In this document: piece after piece, positions 25,194 through 34,995 of the stretch
Layout of the letters: each line of letters starts with the position of its first letter
Numbering within the stretch: the first letter of the stretch is position 1
NCBI GenBank assembly: GCA_026708055.1
Contig: JAPOVS010000038.1
Coordinates: 1 to 64,000, forward strand
Source: a bacterium
GTDB lineage: Bacteria > Actinomycetota > Acidimicrobiia > Acidimicrobiales > CATQHL01
Length of the DNA: 64,000 nucleotides
Direction of reading: 5' to 3'
Notes under the pieces: model-generated
What the model saw: the letters and a program-made list of their open reading frames with translations, nothing else
Told to the model about the DNA's origin: nothing
The model's database searches: none
Position numbers and translations under genes: made by a program

Positions 25194-26222
25194 GTGGCCA
25201 CGGTTGCGATCGTCTCGTTCCGGCTGGGCCTGACCGACGGGGTGTCGGTGGCGGCGGGCCGCTGGGCGGTGATCCTCCGGCGGCTGGGTCATCGGGTGAT
25301 CACGGTGGCCGGCGAGGGTCCGGTGGACCGGCCGGTGCCCGGCCTGGAGATCGGCGCCGCGCAGCCACCCGATCCGAGCGCGGTGGCCACCGCGCTCGCC
25401 GGCGCGGACCTGGTGGTGGTCGAGAACCTGTGCACGATCCCGCTGAACCTGCCCGCCGCGCGGGTGCTGGCCGGCGTGCTGGCCGGACGGCCGGCCGTGC
25501 TGCACCATCACGACCCGCCGTGGCAGCGGGAGCGGTTCGCCCACGTCACCGAACTGCCTCCCGACGACGGGGCCTGGCGTCATGTCACCATCAACCGGCT
25601 GACCGAAGCCCAGATGGCCGCTCGGGGGATCGGCGCCGGCACCATCTACAACCCCTTCGAGGTCGCAGACGTGCCGGGCGACAGAGCCGCCACACGGCGT
25701 CTGCTGGAGGTCGCGCCCGCCGAACTGCTCGTCGCCCACGCGGTGCGCGCCATCCCCCGCAAGGACATCCCCCGCGCGCTGCGGGTCTGCGAGGACCTCG
25801 GCGCCACCTACTGGCTGACCGGTGCCGCCGAGGAGGGCTACGAGGCGACCCTCAGGCACCTGCTGGCCGAGGCACGCTGCCGCGTCCTGCGGCACCCCGC
25901 GCCGAGCGCCGCCGACATCTACGCGGCGGCCGACGCGGTGGTGTTCACGTCTCTCTGGGAGGGATTCGGCAACCCCCCGGTGGAAGCGGCAGTCCACGGC
26001 CGCCCCGCAATAGTCAGCCACTACCCCGTGGCCGACGAACTGCGCGCCCTCGGCTTCCGATGGTTCGACCCCGACGACCTCGACCCCCTGCGCGAGCACC
26101 TGGCCGGCGGCGACCCCGGATTGATCGAGCACAACCGCCGGATCGTCCAAGAACATCTGTCCATGGAGGTGATCGGTGCCCAGATCGCCGATCTCCTGGC
26201 GGACATGGGCATCCACGCCTGA
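25194..26222 (+). CDS. GT4-family glycosyltransferase
   Basis: This is a 342-residue GT-B protein. An N-terminal Rossmann half (VAIVSFRLGLTDGVSV) is followed by the C-terminal nucleotide-sugar half with the retaining E-x7-E motif (Glu256 and Glu264 in SLWEGFGNPPVEA). It transfers a sugar from an activated donor; acceptor and product are unknown. The nearby glycosidase of GH63 type may act on the same glycoside (inference). The gene stands alone with its own leaderless promoter. Confidence 0.82.
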   Translation: MATVAIVSFRLGLTDGVSVAAGRWAVILRRLGHRVITVAGEGPVDRPVPGLEIGAAQPPDPSAVATALAGADLVVVENLCTIPLNLPAARVLAGVLAGRPAVLHHHDPPWQRERFAHVTELPPDDGAWRHVTINRLTEAQMAARGIGAGTIYNPFEVADVPGDRAATRRLLEVAPAELLVAHAVRAIPRKDIPRALRVCEDLGATYWLTGAAEEGYEATLRHLLAEARCRVLRHPAPSAADIYAAADAVVFTSLWEGFGNPPVEAAVHGRPAIVSHYPVADELRALGFRWFDPDDLDPLREHLAGGDPGLIEHNRRIVQEHLSMEVIGAQIADLLADMGIHA

Positions 26223-26334
26223 CTCGCGCCGACAACCGAGATCGGGGCAGACAACCGAGGGCGCCGCCCGGTCCACCACCGACCGGCGCAGCGCGGACAG
26301 CGACAGGTTCCCGCCCGCACTGAGAGACCGCCGG

Positions 26335-26340
26335 TAGACT
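26335..26340 (+). promoter_or_regulatory. -10 hexamer TAGACT, leaderless promoter of the ABC exporter operon
   Basis: It ends 7 nt before GTG 26348. The upstream 26231-26270 has two ACAACCGAG copies reminiscent of the R3 repeat edges. Confidence 0.55.
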
Positions 26341-26347
26341 GCCGGAC

Positions 26348-27292
26348 GTGGTGATCGTGGAGTCGGCGGGCGTGGTGAAGCGCTTCGGCTCCACCGTGGC
26401 CCTCGGCGGCGTGGACGTCACGATCGGCGAGGGCGTCACCGGCCTGCTGGGCGCCAACGGCGCCGGCAAGACGACGCTGCTGACCCTCATCCTGGGGCTG
26501 CGCAACCGCGACAGCGGCGAGTTGCGCGTGCTCGGCGCCGACCCCGGCACCGCAGGGCCCGAGGTCCGCCAGCGGCTGGGGTTCGCCCCCGAACACCACC
26601 AACTCCCCGGCGACATGACCGCAGCCGACCTCGTGGCGCACATCGCCCGGTTGCACGGGCTGCCCAAGGTCGGCGCCACGCAGCGGGCCAGCGACACGCT
26701 CTGGGAGGTGGGGCTCGGCGAGGAGCGCTTCCGCCCCATCGGCACCATGTCCACGGGGCAGCTGCAGCGGGTGAAGCTGGCGCAGGCGGTGGCGCACCAT
26801 CCCGAGTTGGTGATCCTGGACGAGCCCACGGACGGCCTCGACCCGATGCAGCGCGCCGACATGCTGGCGCTCATCAGCCGGCTGGCGACCGAGCACGGCA
26901 TCAACGTGCTCATCAGCTCGCACCACCTCACCGAAGTGGAGCGGGTCTGCAACAGCGTGGTGATGCTGGACGCCGGACGGGTGGCTCGTGCCGGGCGGGT
27001 CAGCGACCTCACCGTCGGGGGCACCGGCGTGATCGTGGAGGTGTACGAGCGGGCCGCCGATCTGGCCGCCGCCCTGGTCGGGTCGGGTCTCGAGGCACGC
27101 GCCGAGGGCGACGAGGTGGTGCGGCTGGCGACCGCGGCAGAGCCAACCGGCGAGCCGGCCGACGCCGTGCGCGACGCGGTGGCCGACCTGGGCCTGCGGC
27201 TGCGGTCGATCCTGCCCGAGCACACGTCGCTGGCCGAGGTATTCAGCGCCACCCAGACCGGGCCCGAGGACGGCGGGGGCGGGTCCCCATGA
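26348..27292 (+). CDS. ABC-2 exporter ATPase, first of two
   Basis: This is a 314-residue subunit. It has Walker A GANGAGKTT, signature MSTGQLQRVKLAQAV, Walker B LVILDEPTDGLD and switch His in SSHHLTEVE. The C-terminal regulatory extension (about 220-314) is typical of DrrA/CcmA-like exporters. The next gene, a permease, starts at its stop (ATGA). The cargo is unknown. Confidence 0.9.
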   Translation: MVIVESAGVVKRFGSTVALGGVDVTIGEGVTGLLGANGAGKTTLLTLILGLRNRDSGELRVLGADPGTAGPEVRQRLGFAPEHHQLPGDMTAADLVAHIARLHGLPKVGATQRASDTLWEVGLGEERFRPIGTMSTGQLQRVKLAQAVAHHPELVILDEPTDGLDPMQRADMLALISRLATEHGINVLISSHHLTEVERVCNSVVMLDAGRVARAGRVSDLTVGGTGVIVEVYERAADLAAALVGSGLEARAEGDEVVRLATAAEPTGEPADAVRDAVADLGLRLRSILPEHTSLAEVFSATQTGPEDGGGGSP

Positions 27293-28185
27293 GCACCTCG
27301 ACCGGCGGGCAGCAGGCGCAGATCTTCGAAGGCGGCTTCCGGCCCTATGTGGGTCCCCGGCTGGCGCCCAGGCGCTGCTTCCGCTCGCTGTACACCTACT
27401 CCCTGGGCCGGCTGCTGGGCCGCAAGCGCCGCTTCCGCAGCAAGCTGATCGGCATCGCCGCGTTCTTCGTGGCCTGGATCGGCGCCGTGGTGCAGATCTT
27501 CCTGGCCGGGCTGTTCTCGGAGTTCGGCGACCTGGGCTTCGACACCGTCCGGGACTACTACACGCAGGTGGGTGTGGGGGTGGTGCTGCTCACCGTCCTG
27601 GCCACGCCGATGCTGCTGAACACCGACCGTCGCAGCGGGCTGCTGAGCCTCTACCTGGCATCGCCGCTCAGCCGCCGCAGCTACCTCAACGCCCAGACGT
27701 CGGCCATCTTCTCGCTGCTGATCGTCATGTCGCTGGTGCCGGTGCTGGTTCTCGGCATCGTCTACACGTCGCTGGGCGGGGGGCCGGGACACACCGGGGA
27801 CTTCTTCCTGTTCGTCCTGCGCACGCTGACGGCGGCCCTGGCGCTGGCGGCGGTGCCCACGGCCCTGGCGGTGGCGGTCTGCAGCCTGGTGCGCCGCGCC
27901 GGCATGGCCATCGTGGTCGTCGCCCTGTGCCTGCTGGTGCCGGCGGGCATCACGTCGCTGCTGATCGCCGAGGCCGGCGTTGCCAGCGAGATCGCCGTGC
28001 TGGACCCGCTGCGGCTGTCGCGGGCGCTGGCCAAGCGCTCGCACGCCCTGCCGCTGACCGACGACAGTCCCGGAACCCTGGACGCCGTGGCCACCTGGGT
28101 GGTGGTCCTGGCCAATCTGGCGTGGGTGGCGCTGCTGTCGGCCGTCGCTCACTTGCGCTACGGGCGCATGGAGGTGGAGCGGTGA
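27289..28185 (+). CDS. ABC-2 type permease
   Basis: This is a 298-residue membrane protein with about six hydrophobic helices and a cytoplasmic N-terminus carrying basic residues (RKRRFRSKL). It is paired with the flanking ATPases and has 4-bp overlaps at both ends. There is no sequence hallmark for the cargo. Confidence 0.8.
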   Translation: MSTSTGGQQAQIFEGGFRPYVGPRLAPRRCFRSLYTYSLGRLLGRKRRFRSKLIGIAAFFVAWIGAVVQIFLAGLFSEFGDLGFDTVRDYYTQVGVGVVLLTVLATPMLLNTDRRSGLLSLYLASPLSRRSYLNAQTSAIFSLLIVMSLVPVLVLGIVYTSLGGGPGHTGDFFLFVLRTLTAALALAAVPTALAVAVCSLVRRAGMAIVVVALCLLVPAGITSLLIAEAGVASEIAVLDPLRLSRALAKRSHALPLTDDSPGTLDAVATWVVVLANLAWVALLSAVAHLRYGRMEVER

Positions 28186-29120
28186 ACACCTCCGGCAGGC
28201 CCGGACCGATGCTGGAGGTCACCCGGGTCTCCAAGCGCTTCGGCGACCTGGTGGCCGTCTCGGACGTGTCGTTCCGGCTGGGCGCCGGCGTGACCGCGCT
28301 GCTGGGCCCCAACGGCGCCGGCAAGTCGACGATGCTGCGGATGCTCGCCGGCCCCGCCGCCCCGAGCGAGGGCACCGTCCGCGTCCTCGGCAGCGACCCG
28401 CGCGCCGACGTCGAGCTGCGCCGGCGCATCGGCCTGGTGCCCCAGCAGGAGTCGCTGTTCGAGCACCTGCGGGTGCGGGAGTTCGTGCGGCTCGCCGCCG
28501 ATCTCACGGGCGTCGCCGACGCCGAGGAGGCCACGGAACGGGCGATCGGCACCGTCGGCCTGGACCCCGACGACAAGCGGCGCCTCAACACCTACTCCAA
28601 GGGCATGCGCCAGCGGGCGAAACTGGCCTCGGCGATCGTGAACGGCCCCGACGTGCTGTTCCTGGACGAGCCGCTCACCGGCCTGGACCCCAACCAGCGC
28701 AACCTGATGATCGACCTGTTCCACCGCATCGGCGGCAGCGGGCGCTGCGTGCTGGTGTCCAGCCACGTGCTCGACGAGGTGCAGCGCCTCGGCACCGACG
28801 TGCTGGTGATGGGCAAGGGACGGCTGCTGGCCGAGGGCGACTTCCGCCGCATCCGCGACCTCATGGACGACCGGCCCAGCCGCTTCCGCATCACCACCGA
28901 CGAGCCGCGGGCGCTGGCGGCCGGGCTCATCGCCGAGGGCCTCGCCGTCGGCGTGGAGCTCCACGAGCCGGACGCGCTGACCGTCGCAACCGCCAGCGCG
29001 GGCCGCTTCGCCGCGGCCATCGCCCCGCTGGCCCGCGACAGCCGGGCGAGCCTGCACGAGTTGCGGCCGCTGGACGCCGACCTGGAGTCGGTCTTCCGCT
29101 ACCTGGTGGAGGGACGGTGA
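28182..29120 (+). CDS. ABC-2 exporter ATPase, second of two
   Basis: This is a 312-residue subunit. It has Walker A GPNGAGKST, Q-loop LVPQQES, signature YSKGMRQRAKLASAI, Walker B LFLDEPLTGLD and switch His in SSHVLDEV. The GTG start overlaps the permease stop. Having two distinct ATPases and two distinct permeases suggests a heteromeric exporter or two modules on one transcript. Confidence 0.9.
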   Translation: MNTSGRPGPMLEVTRVSKRFGDLVAVSDVSFRLGAGVTALLGPNGAGKSTMLRMLAGPAAPSEGTVRVLGSDPRADVELRRRIGLVPQQESLFEHLRVREFVRLAADLTGVADAEEATERAIGTVGLDPDDKRRLNTYSKGMRQRAKLASAIVNGPDVLFLDEPLTGLDPNQRNLMIDLFHRIGGSGRCVLVSSHVLDEVQRLGTDVLVMGKGRLLAEGDFRRIRDLMDDRPSRFRITTDEPRALAAGLIAEGLAVGVELHEPDALTVATASAGRFAAAIAPLARDSRASLHELRPLDADLESVFRYLVEGR

Positions 29121-29815
29121 GCAACGCGGCGCGGGTCTTCCGCTTCATGTCCCAGAAGCTGCTGCGCGACTGGGGTCGCATGGCCGTGCTGGTCGTGCTG
29201 GCGGCGCTGGCGATCGTGATCGCCATCGTGATGCGTACCAGCGACGACGGGGTGACGCCCGAGGACGGGGCGGGATTCCTGGTGTGGTACGGCCTGTCGA
29301 TCATCCTGCCGTTCGGCTCGCTGCTGGTGGCCTCCGACGCCTTCGGCGACCTGCGCGACGAGCGCACGCTGGTGTACCTGTGGCTGCGGCCCATGCGGGC
29401 ATGGTCGGCCACCGCCGGGGCAGCCGGCGCGGCGCTGACCGTCGTCATCGTGCTGCTGGTGGTGCCGCTGATCGTGGCCGGCCTGATCCTGGACGTGCCC
29501 GTGGCGGACGGGGCGCTGCTGGCGGCGGTGGCCTACACCGGCGTCTTCCTGGCCTTCGGGCTGCTGCTGTCGCGCCCGCTGCTGGTGGGCCTGCTGGTGC
29601 TGCTGGTGTGGGAGAACGTCATCGGCACACTGAGCGCCGCCACGGCACGCCTGACGATCCGTTCCTACGCCGCCAGCCTGGTGGTCAGCGAGGGCTGGGA
29701 CGTGGGGACACCGGTGGGGCGATCATTCGCCGCCTCGCTGGCCGTGCCGCTGGCGGTGGGCGTCGCCGGGCTGCTGCTGGCGACCTGGGGCTGGCGGCGC
29801 GCCGAGGTGGCCTGA
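29117..29815 (+). CDS. ABC-2 type membrane protein
   Basis: This is a 232-residue protein with about six hydrophobic helices and a start VSNAARVFRFMSQKLLRDWGR. Its GTG overlaps the preceding stop (GTGA). It is the last gene of the four-gene exporter operon. Family assignment rests on topology and context. Confidence 0.75.
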   Translation: MSNAARVFRFMSQKLLRDWGRMAVLVVLAALAIVIAIVMRTSDDGVTPEDGAGFLVWYGLSIILPFGSLLVASDAFGDLRDERTLVYLWLRPMRAWSATAGAAGAALTVVIVLLVVPLIVAGLILDVPVADGALLAAVAYTGVFLAFGLLLSRPLLVGLLVLLVWENVIGTLSAATARLTIRSYAASLVVSEGWDVGTPVGRSFAASLAVPLAVGVAGLLLATWGWRRAEVA

Positions 29816-29834
29816 GCCCGGCCGGGCCGCGCTC

Positions 29835-30593
29835 TCAGCCCACCACCGAGGGGTCGGGGATCAGCGAGTTCACGAGCCACTGGAACCTCTTCCAACCGTC
29901 ACCGGGCCCCAGGTCGTCGCGCGTGTAGCGGGCGGCCTCGTCGGGGATCGGCTCGGCCTCGGGGGCCTTGATGTGCGCCTCGGCGGTCCGCTCGGCCATC
30001 ACGAACCAGCCCACCGCCTCGTCCACCGAGGCGCCCACCGTCAGCAGGCCGTGGCTGCGCAGGATGACGGCCCGGTGGTCGCCGAGGGCAACGGCGATGC
30101 GCTTGCCGATGTCGACGCTCTCCACCGACAGCTCGGTGCCCTCGAAGACCCCGTGCCGCTCGAAGAACTGGCAGGCCTCCTGGCAGATGGGCCGGAACGG
30201 CCGGTTGAGCGCCGAGAACGGTGTGCCGTAGGGGGTGTGCGTGTGGGCCGCCGACACCACGTCGGGGCGGGCATCGTGGATGGGGGCATGAATCGCATGG
30301 GCGGCGGGCATGTAGCCGAACTCGGTGTAGCCGTCCACGGCGGCGCCGTCGGGGCCCAGCAGGACCATCTTGTCGACGGTCGCGGCGCCGAACGGCACGC
30401 CGTGGCCCAGCATCCAGAAGTGGTCCGGCCGCTCGGGGTCGCGGGCGGTGATGTGGCCGTCGCTCATCTGGCCCCAGCCGAGAGCGGCGAACACCCGGTA
30501 TCCCAGCGCCACACGCCGCTTCCGGAACAGGCGCAACTCCTCGAGCGAGCCGAAGGTGAGCTCACCGATCAGTGGCTCGTGATAGGAGAACAC
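29835..30593 (-). CDS. Class II aldolase/adducin-family protein
   Basis: This is a 252-residue protein. The zinc-site histidines are visible in AAHTHTPYG and in RSHGLLTVG, and an Asn/Gly-rich substrate region GWGQMSDGHITARD fits the fold of fuculose-phosphate aldolase and related enzymes. Members cleave or epimerise sugar phosphates or decarboxylate; the reaction is not determinable here. The GTG start has a GGAGG ribosome site 7 nt upstream. It is convergent with the exporter operon. Confidence 0.85.
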   Translation of the reverse strand: MFSYHEPLIGELTFGSLEELRLFRKRRVALGYRVFAALGWGQMSDGHITARDPERPDHFWMLGHGVPFGAATVDKMVLLGPDGAAVDGYTEFGYMPAAHAIHAPIHDARPDVVSAAHTHTPYGTPFSALNRPFRPICQEACQFFERHGVFEGTELSVESVDIGKRIAVALGDHRAVILRSHGLLTVGASVDEAVGWFVMAERTAEAHIKAPEAEPIPDEAARYTRDDLGPGDGWKRFQWLVNSLIPDPSVVG

Positions 30594-30921
30594 GGCGTCA
30601 CCTCCTCCGGGGCGGCCGCGGCGGCCCCGTACGATCCGAACAATCTACTCGTGGGCGGCAATGCACAAGCAGCGCCCGCGGCGGCGCCGGGCGCAGGAAA
30701 TATGCGTGCTCTCAGGCGACGCCGACCCGATCACCCCCCAGCACGCGCCCGGCACGAGACACGTCACCAAGTAATACCACCACTGGATATCTAGCGAACT
30801 ACCTGGCCAGCGATTATCGGATGCACTCGATGCGTTCGTTCGATAGTCTCAAACGCGCAGTTCCATCCGCGAGAGGTAAAGAAAAGCACCGACACGCGAG
30901 CGTGTCGAGTGGGAGGAAGAC
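30594..30921. other. Divergent regulatory region before aapJ
   Basis: This 328-bp stretch is less GC-rich than the rest. It contains the aldolase ribosome site at its left end, a TAGTCT hexamer at 30844-30849 as a possible aapJ -10, and a GGGAGGAAG ribosome site next to the aapJ ATG. No gene or clear operator is seen. Confidence 0.5.
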
Positions 30922-32103
30922 ATGATCATTCGAAAGACCGTTCTCTTGGCGGCGGCCGTGGCTGTGGCTCTGCTGGCCGCGGCCTGCGGGGGTGACGACG
31001 GGGAGACGACCACCCCGGCGCCGCCGCCCGCCACTGAAGCGCCGGCGCCGCCGCCGGCCACCGAGGCAGCGGCACCCCCGCCCGACACCGAGGCGCCGGC
31101 AGCGCCCGCCGACACCGCGGCACCCGACGAGGACGCCGTCGAGCTGTCGCAAGCCGGCGGCCGCCTCGCCGAGGTGCAGGCCCGGGGCGACGTGCGCTGC
31201 GGCGTGCGCGACGCCCTGCCGGGGTTCAACTTCCTGACCCCCGACGGCGAGCACGAGGGCTTCGACTCGGACTTCTGCCGGGTCATCGCGGCCGCCGTGC
31301 TCGGCGACGCGAACGCCGTGGACTTCGTGGACCTCGCCACTGCGGACCGCTTCACGGCGCTGCAGTCCGGCGAGATCGACGTGCTGGTGCGCAACACCAC
31401 CTTCACCGCCAGCCGCGACGGCAAGGAAGCCGCCAACTTCGTGTACACGACGCTCTACGACGGCCAGGGTGTGGTCGTCCCGGCGTCGACGGGCATCACC
31501 GACCTGGAGGGCTTGGCGGACGCCAACATCTGCGTGGCGCAGGGCACCACCACCGAGCTGAACCTCACCGACGTGATGCGCTCGCGGGGCATCCCGTTCA
31601 ACCCGGTCACCTTCGGCGAGTCCTCCGAAGCCCGCGTGGGCTACACCGCCGGGCAGTGCGAGGCGTTCACGTCGGACAAGTCATCCCTGGCTGTGTTCAA
31701 GTACGAGATCGAGAACGGCGGCGGTGAGGATCAATTCATCCTGCCCGAGACGATCTCCAAGGAGCCGCTCGGTCCGGCCGTGCTCGACGGTGACACCGAG
31801 TGGGCCCAGGTCGTGCAGTGGGCCGTCATGGCCACGATCCAGGCCTGGGAGTTCGGCCTGGACTCCGGCAACATCACCTCGGCCACCGGCGACAACCCCG
31901 CCCTCGCCCGGTTCCTGGGCGAGGAGGGCTTCGATCCGGGCCTCGGCCTGCCCAGCGACTTCGCCGTGCAGGTCGTCGCTCAGGTCGGCAACTACGAGGA
32001 GATCTACCGCCAGCACCTCGAGCCACTGGGCCTGCCGCTGGACGGCTCGGTCAACGACCTGTGGACCAACGGCGGACTGCTCTACGTGCCGCCCTACCGG
32101 TAG
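30922..32103 (+). CDS. aapJ: General amino-acid ABC transporter binding lipoprotein (AapJ-like)
   Basis: This is a 393-residue protein. A lipobox ends at Cys22 (LLAAAC), followed by a Pro/Ala/Thr-rich spacer (about 30-70). The solute-binding domain has AapJ/BztA-like blocks (RCGVRDALPGFNF, GFDSDFCRVIAAAVLGD, RFTALQSGEIDVLVRNTT, each family typical). It should capture L-amino acids outside the membrane for AapQMP. A strong ribosome site (GGGAGG) precedes the ATG. A hairpin and an R1 repeat separate it from aapQ. Confidence 0.92.
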   Translation: MIIRKTVLLAAAVAVALLAAACGGDDGETTTPAPPPATEAPAPPPATEAAAPPPDTEAPAAPADTAAPDEDAVELSQAGGRLAEVQARGDVRCGVRDALPGFNFLTPDGEHEGFDSDFCRVIAAAVLGDANAVDFVDLATADRFTALQSGEIDVLVRNTTFTASRDGKEAANFVYTTLYDGQGVVVPASTGITDLEGLADANICVAQGTTTELNLTDVMRSRGIPFNPVTFGESSEARVGYTAGQCEAFTSDKSSLAVFKYEIENGGGEDQFILPETISKEPLGPAVLDGDTEWAQVVQWAVMATIQAWEFGLDSGNITSATGDNPALARFLGEEGFDPGLGLPSDFAVQVVAQVGNYEEIYRQHLEPLGLPLDGSVNDLWTNGGLLYVPPYR

Positions 32104-32140
32104 GAAAAAGTTCCGGGGCCATTGTCGGCCCGCACAACTG

Positions 32141-32186
32141 AACGCCCGCCCGTGCGGTTCTCCTCAGGGGAGCCCGGGCGGGCGTT
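32141..32186 (+). terminator. 12-bp GC hairpin between aapJ and aapQ
   Basis: AACGCCCGCCCG (32141-32152) pairs perfectly with CGGGCGGGCGTT (32175-32186) around a 22-nt loop. It lies 38 nt after the aapJ stop and probably terminates or stabilises the aapJ transcript, allowing excess binding protein over permease. Confidence 0.75.
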
Positions 32187-32205
32187 CCGCTTCACCCGGC
32201 GATGA

Positions 32206-32284
32206 CCGGGCGGGGCCGCCGGTGCCCGTCGGCGGATCGTCTGGCGAAATCGATCCGGCGCCGGCCCCCGGCGTCCCCGCCCTC
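32206..32284 (+). repeat. R1 dispersed repeat, copy 3
   Basis: It has the same 79-bp length and identical 34-bp core (32230-32263) as the copies at 14502 and 19828. It sits inside the aap gene cluster. Confidence 0.85.
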
Positions 32285-32341
32285 GCGCGCGGTGCGTGTC
32301 CGGGAGGCAGTGCCGGACCCCTGTACTAACTTGCGAATCCG

Positions 32342-33580
32342 ATGTCGCTGAGCAGCCGGAGCGCTCCTTCGCCGGTCGCCGGTGGGCCGTCGGCGCCGGC
32401 CATGAGCAGTTGGTGGCGGCGCACCGGGTTCCTGTCGGCGGTCGGCCAGGCGGCGCTGGTGGCGGGGATCTGCCTCGCCGGCTGGTGGCTCTACGGCAAC
32501 CTCGTCGACAACCTCACCCGCACCCGGATCCCGACCGACTTCGACTTCCTGACCCAGCCCACCGGGTTCGCAATCCCGGAGAACTTCGGCTTCGACCCGG
32601 ACCTGCCGATCTGGCGCATGGTGCTGATCGGCGTGCAGAACACGTTCCTGGCCGGACTGGTGGGCGTGCTGCTGGCCTCCATCGTGGGGCTCGTCGTGGG
32701 CATCGCCCGGCTCTCCAGCAACTGGCTGGTGGCCCGGCTGGCGCAGGTCTATGTAGAGGGGTTCCGCAACACGCCGCCGCTGGTGGTCATCGTGTTCTTC
32801 AGCTTCGCGGTGTTCAGCTTCGGGCCGCTGCCGGTCTTCCCCGAGGCGCTGGACCTGAAGCTGCCCGGCAGCGACAGCAACTGGCTGGTGCTGTCCAAGA
32901 GCCGGATCGGCATCCCCAGCCTGTCGGCCGAGCGCCACGTGGGACTGTTCTGGATCGTCGTGCTGTGCGGCGCCGTCGCCGCGGCCGGGGTGTGGATCTG
33001 GCGCAGCCGGCGCCACGTCCGGACGGGGGAACCCCACCACCGGGTGCTGTGGGCCCTCGGCACCTTGGGGCTCGTGGTACTGGTGGCCTTCGTGTCGCTC
33101 GGCGGGCCCTACGCCTGGTCGTGGCCGGCCCGATCGGAGAACGGGCGACGGCTCATCTCGGGGTTCGGAACCAGCGCCGCCTACCTGTCACTGACCCTGG
33201 CGCTGGCGCTGTACACCGCCAGCCACATCGCCGAGGTGGTGCGCGCCTCCATCCTGGCGGTGCCCAAGGGCCAGAGCGAGGCCGCCGGGGCGCTGGCGCT
33301 GTCACCGTTCCAGCGCTACCGCCACGTGATCCTGCCCCAAGGGCTGCGCATCGCCGTGCCGCCCACCATCAACCAGTACCTCAACCTGGTCAAGAACACC
33401 TCGCTGGGCACCGTGGTGGGCTACGCGGACGTCACCAACCTCACCCGCACCTCCATCGGCAACGCCAACCCGGCGCCGCAGTCCATCGCCGTCCTCATGG
33501 GCGTGTACCTGGTGTTCTCGCTGGTGATCTCGCTGCTGCTGAACGTCTACAACCGCACCGTGCAACTCCGCGAACGATGA
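32342..33580 (+). CDS. aapQ: Amino-acid ABC permease AapQ-like
   Basis: This is a 412-residue polytopic protein. The large periplasmic insertion between early helices and the C-terminal permease domain with the EAA-type loop ([20 protein letters not shown], shown in part) match AapQ/BztB. It has its own likely promoter: TAACTT at 32327-32332 lies 9 nt before the ATG. It is therefore expressed separately from aapJ at least in part. It overlaps aapM by 4 bp. Confidence 0.9.
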   Translation: MSLSSRSAPSPVAGGPSAPAMSSWWRRTGFLSAVGQAALVAGICLAGWWLYGNLVDNLTRTRIPTDFDFLTQPTGFAIPENFGFDPDLPIWRMVLIGVQNTFLAGLVGVLLASIVGLVVGIARLSSNWLVARLAQVYVEGFRNTPPLVVIVFFSFAVFSFGPLPVFPEALDLKLPGSDSNWLVLSKSRIGIPSLSAERHVGLFWIVVLCGAVAAAGVWIWRSRRHVRTGEPHHRVLWALGTLGLVVLVAFVSLGGPYAWSWPARSENGRRLISGFGTSAAYLSLTLALALYTASHIAEVVRASILAVPKGQSEAAGALALSPFQRYRHVILPQGLRIAVPPTINQYLNLVKNTSLGTVVGYADVTNLTRTSIGNANPAPQSIAVLMGVYLVFSLVISLLLNVYNRTVQLRER

Positions 33581-34995
33581 CCGCCACCGTCCCCTCCGAT
33601 CCGCACGCATCGGGCGATCAGCCAGGCCCGCCGCCGCGGCAGACCGCCGGCGCCTGGGCGCGGGAGAACCTCTTCAACAACCGGCACAACTCGGCGCTGA
33701 CGGTGCTGCTCGGCGCCGGCCTGGTGGTGCTGGCGATCTACGGCGCCCGCTTCCTGTTCGTCACCGGGCAGTGGGAGCCGGTGCGCACCAACCTCACGCT
33801 GCTGATGATGGGCACCTTCCCGCGGGAGGAGCAATGGCGGATCGTGGTGCAGGTGTACCTGCTCTGCGCCTCCGTCGGGCTCCTCTGGGGCGGCCTGACG
33901 GCGTCGTCGCGCGACCACGCCCGCGACGCCGGCGTCCCGTTCAGCCGCGCCCGCCTGCGCGACGGCGTGCGGCGCTGGTGGCCCGTCTTCGTGCTGCTGG
34001 CGGTGCTGCTGGGCATGACCCGCACCTGGCTGCCCCTGGCGTTCACAGCCTCGGCGCTGGCTCTGGGAGTGGTGGCCCGGCGGCTCATGGAGGCGCTGCC
34101 CGAAGCGGGGCGCCGCGGCGCCTGGTTCGGTGCCGGCGTCTGCGCCCTCGCCGGCTGGCAGGTTCTCTCCGGCACCGGCGGCATCGCCTGGTGGTGGGGG
34201 TCCGCGCTCGTGGCGGCGGCGGCGGTTCGCCTCACCCGCAACGTGCGCACCGACGCCCGCTGGCAGCCGGCGGCGCGCCTGGCCCTGGTCGCCGGCTCCG
34301 TCGCCGCGGTCCGGGCGATCTACGCGCAGTTCGACTTCGGCGGCGTGGGCTGGGACGACTGGTCCGGATTCCAGCTCAACCTCGTGGCGGCGGCCGCCGC
34401 CATCGTGCTGGCCTTCCCGGTCGGCCTCCTCGCCGCCGTCGGCCGGCGCTCGCAGCTGCCCGCCGTGCGCTGGCTGTCGGTCGGCTACATCGAACTGATC
34501 CGCGGCGTGCCGCTGATCACGCTGCTGTTCATGGGCGACCTGTTCCTCGGCTTCTTCCTGCCCACCGAGGATCCCCTCTCGAAGGTCACCCGTGCCATCG
34601 CCGTGATGACGCTGTTCACCGGCGCCTACCTCGCCGAGATCGTGCGCGGCGGCCTGCAGGCCGTGCCCCGAGGCCAAGTGGAGGCCGCCCAGGCGATCGG
34701 CCTCAGCGCGCCCCGAGTCCTGAGCCTCATCGTGCTGCCTCAAGCCCTGCGAGCGGTCATCCCCGCCCTCGTCGGGCAGTTCATCAACCTGTTCAAGGAC
34801 AGCACGCTGCTCTCCATCATCGCCCTCACCGAGATCCTGCGGATCCGCGAGAGCATCCACGGGCAGCGGGAGTTCCTCATCGTCGGCATCGCCGAGACGC
34901 TGGTCTTCGTGGCCTTCGCGTTCTGGGCGCTGGCGTTCACCATGTCACGCGAGAGCCAGCGGCTGGAACGCCGGCTGGGAGTGGGAGAGAGATGA
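33577..34995 (+). CDS. aapM: Amino-acid ABC permease AapM-like
   Basis: This 472-residue protein is the longer of the permease pair, as in AapM/BztC. Several hydrophobic helices precede a C-terminal permease domain with the EAA loop ([20 protein letters not shown] region) and [18 protein letters not shown] overlap with aapQ and with aapP shows coupling. Confidence 0.9.
   Translation: MTATVPSDPHASGDQPGPPPRQTAGAWARENLFNNRHNSALTVLLGAGLVVLAIYGARFLFVTGQWEPVRTNLTLLMMGTFPREEQWRIVVQVYLLCASVGLLWGGLTASSRDHARDAGVPFSRARLRDGVRRWWPVFVLLAVLLGMTRTWLPLAFTASALALGVVARRLMEALPEAGRRGAWFGAGVCALAGWQVLSGTGGIAWWWGSALVAAAAVRLTRNVRTDARWQPAARLALVAGSVAAVRAIYAQFDFGGVGWDDWSGFQLNLVAAAAAIVLAFPVGLLAAVGRRSQLPAVRWLSVGYIELIRGVPLITLLFMGDLFLGFFLPTEDPLSKVTRAIAVMTLFTGAYLAEIVRGGLQAVPRGQVEAAQAIGLSAPRVLSLIVLPQALRAVIPALVGQFINLFKDSTLLSIIALTEILRIRESIHGQREFLIVGIAETLVFVAFAFWALAFTMSRESQRLERRLGVGER

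Noticed and set aside
22398-26279. A nearly 1300-codon open frame on minus with repeated GGGWVVGLV peptides
   Set aside because: It is an antisense shadow of the amidase spacer repeat and other genes on high-GC DNA.
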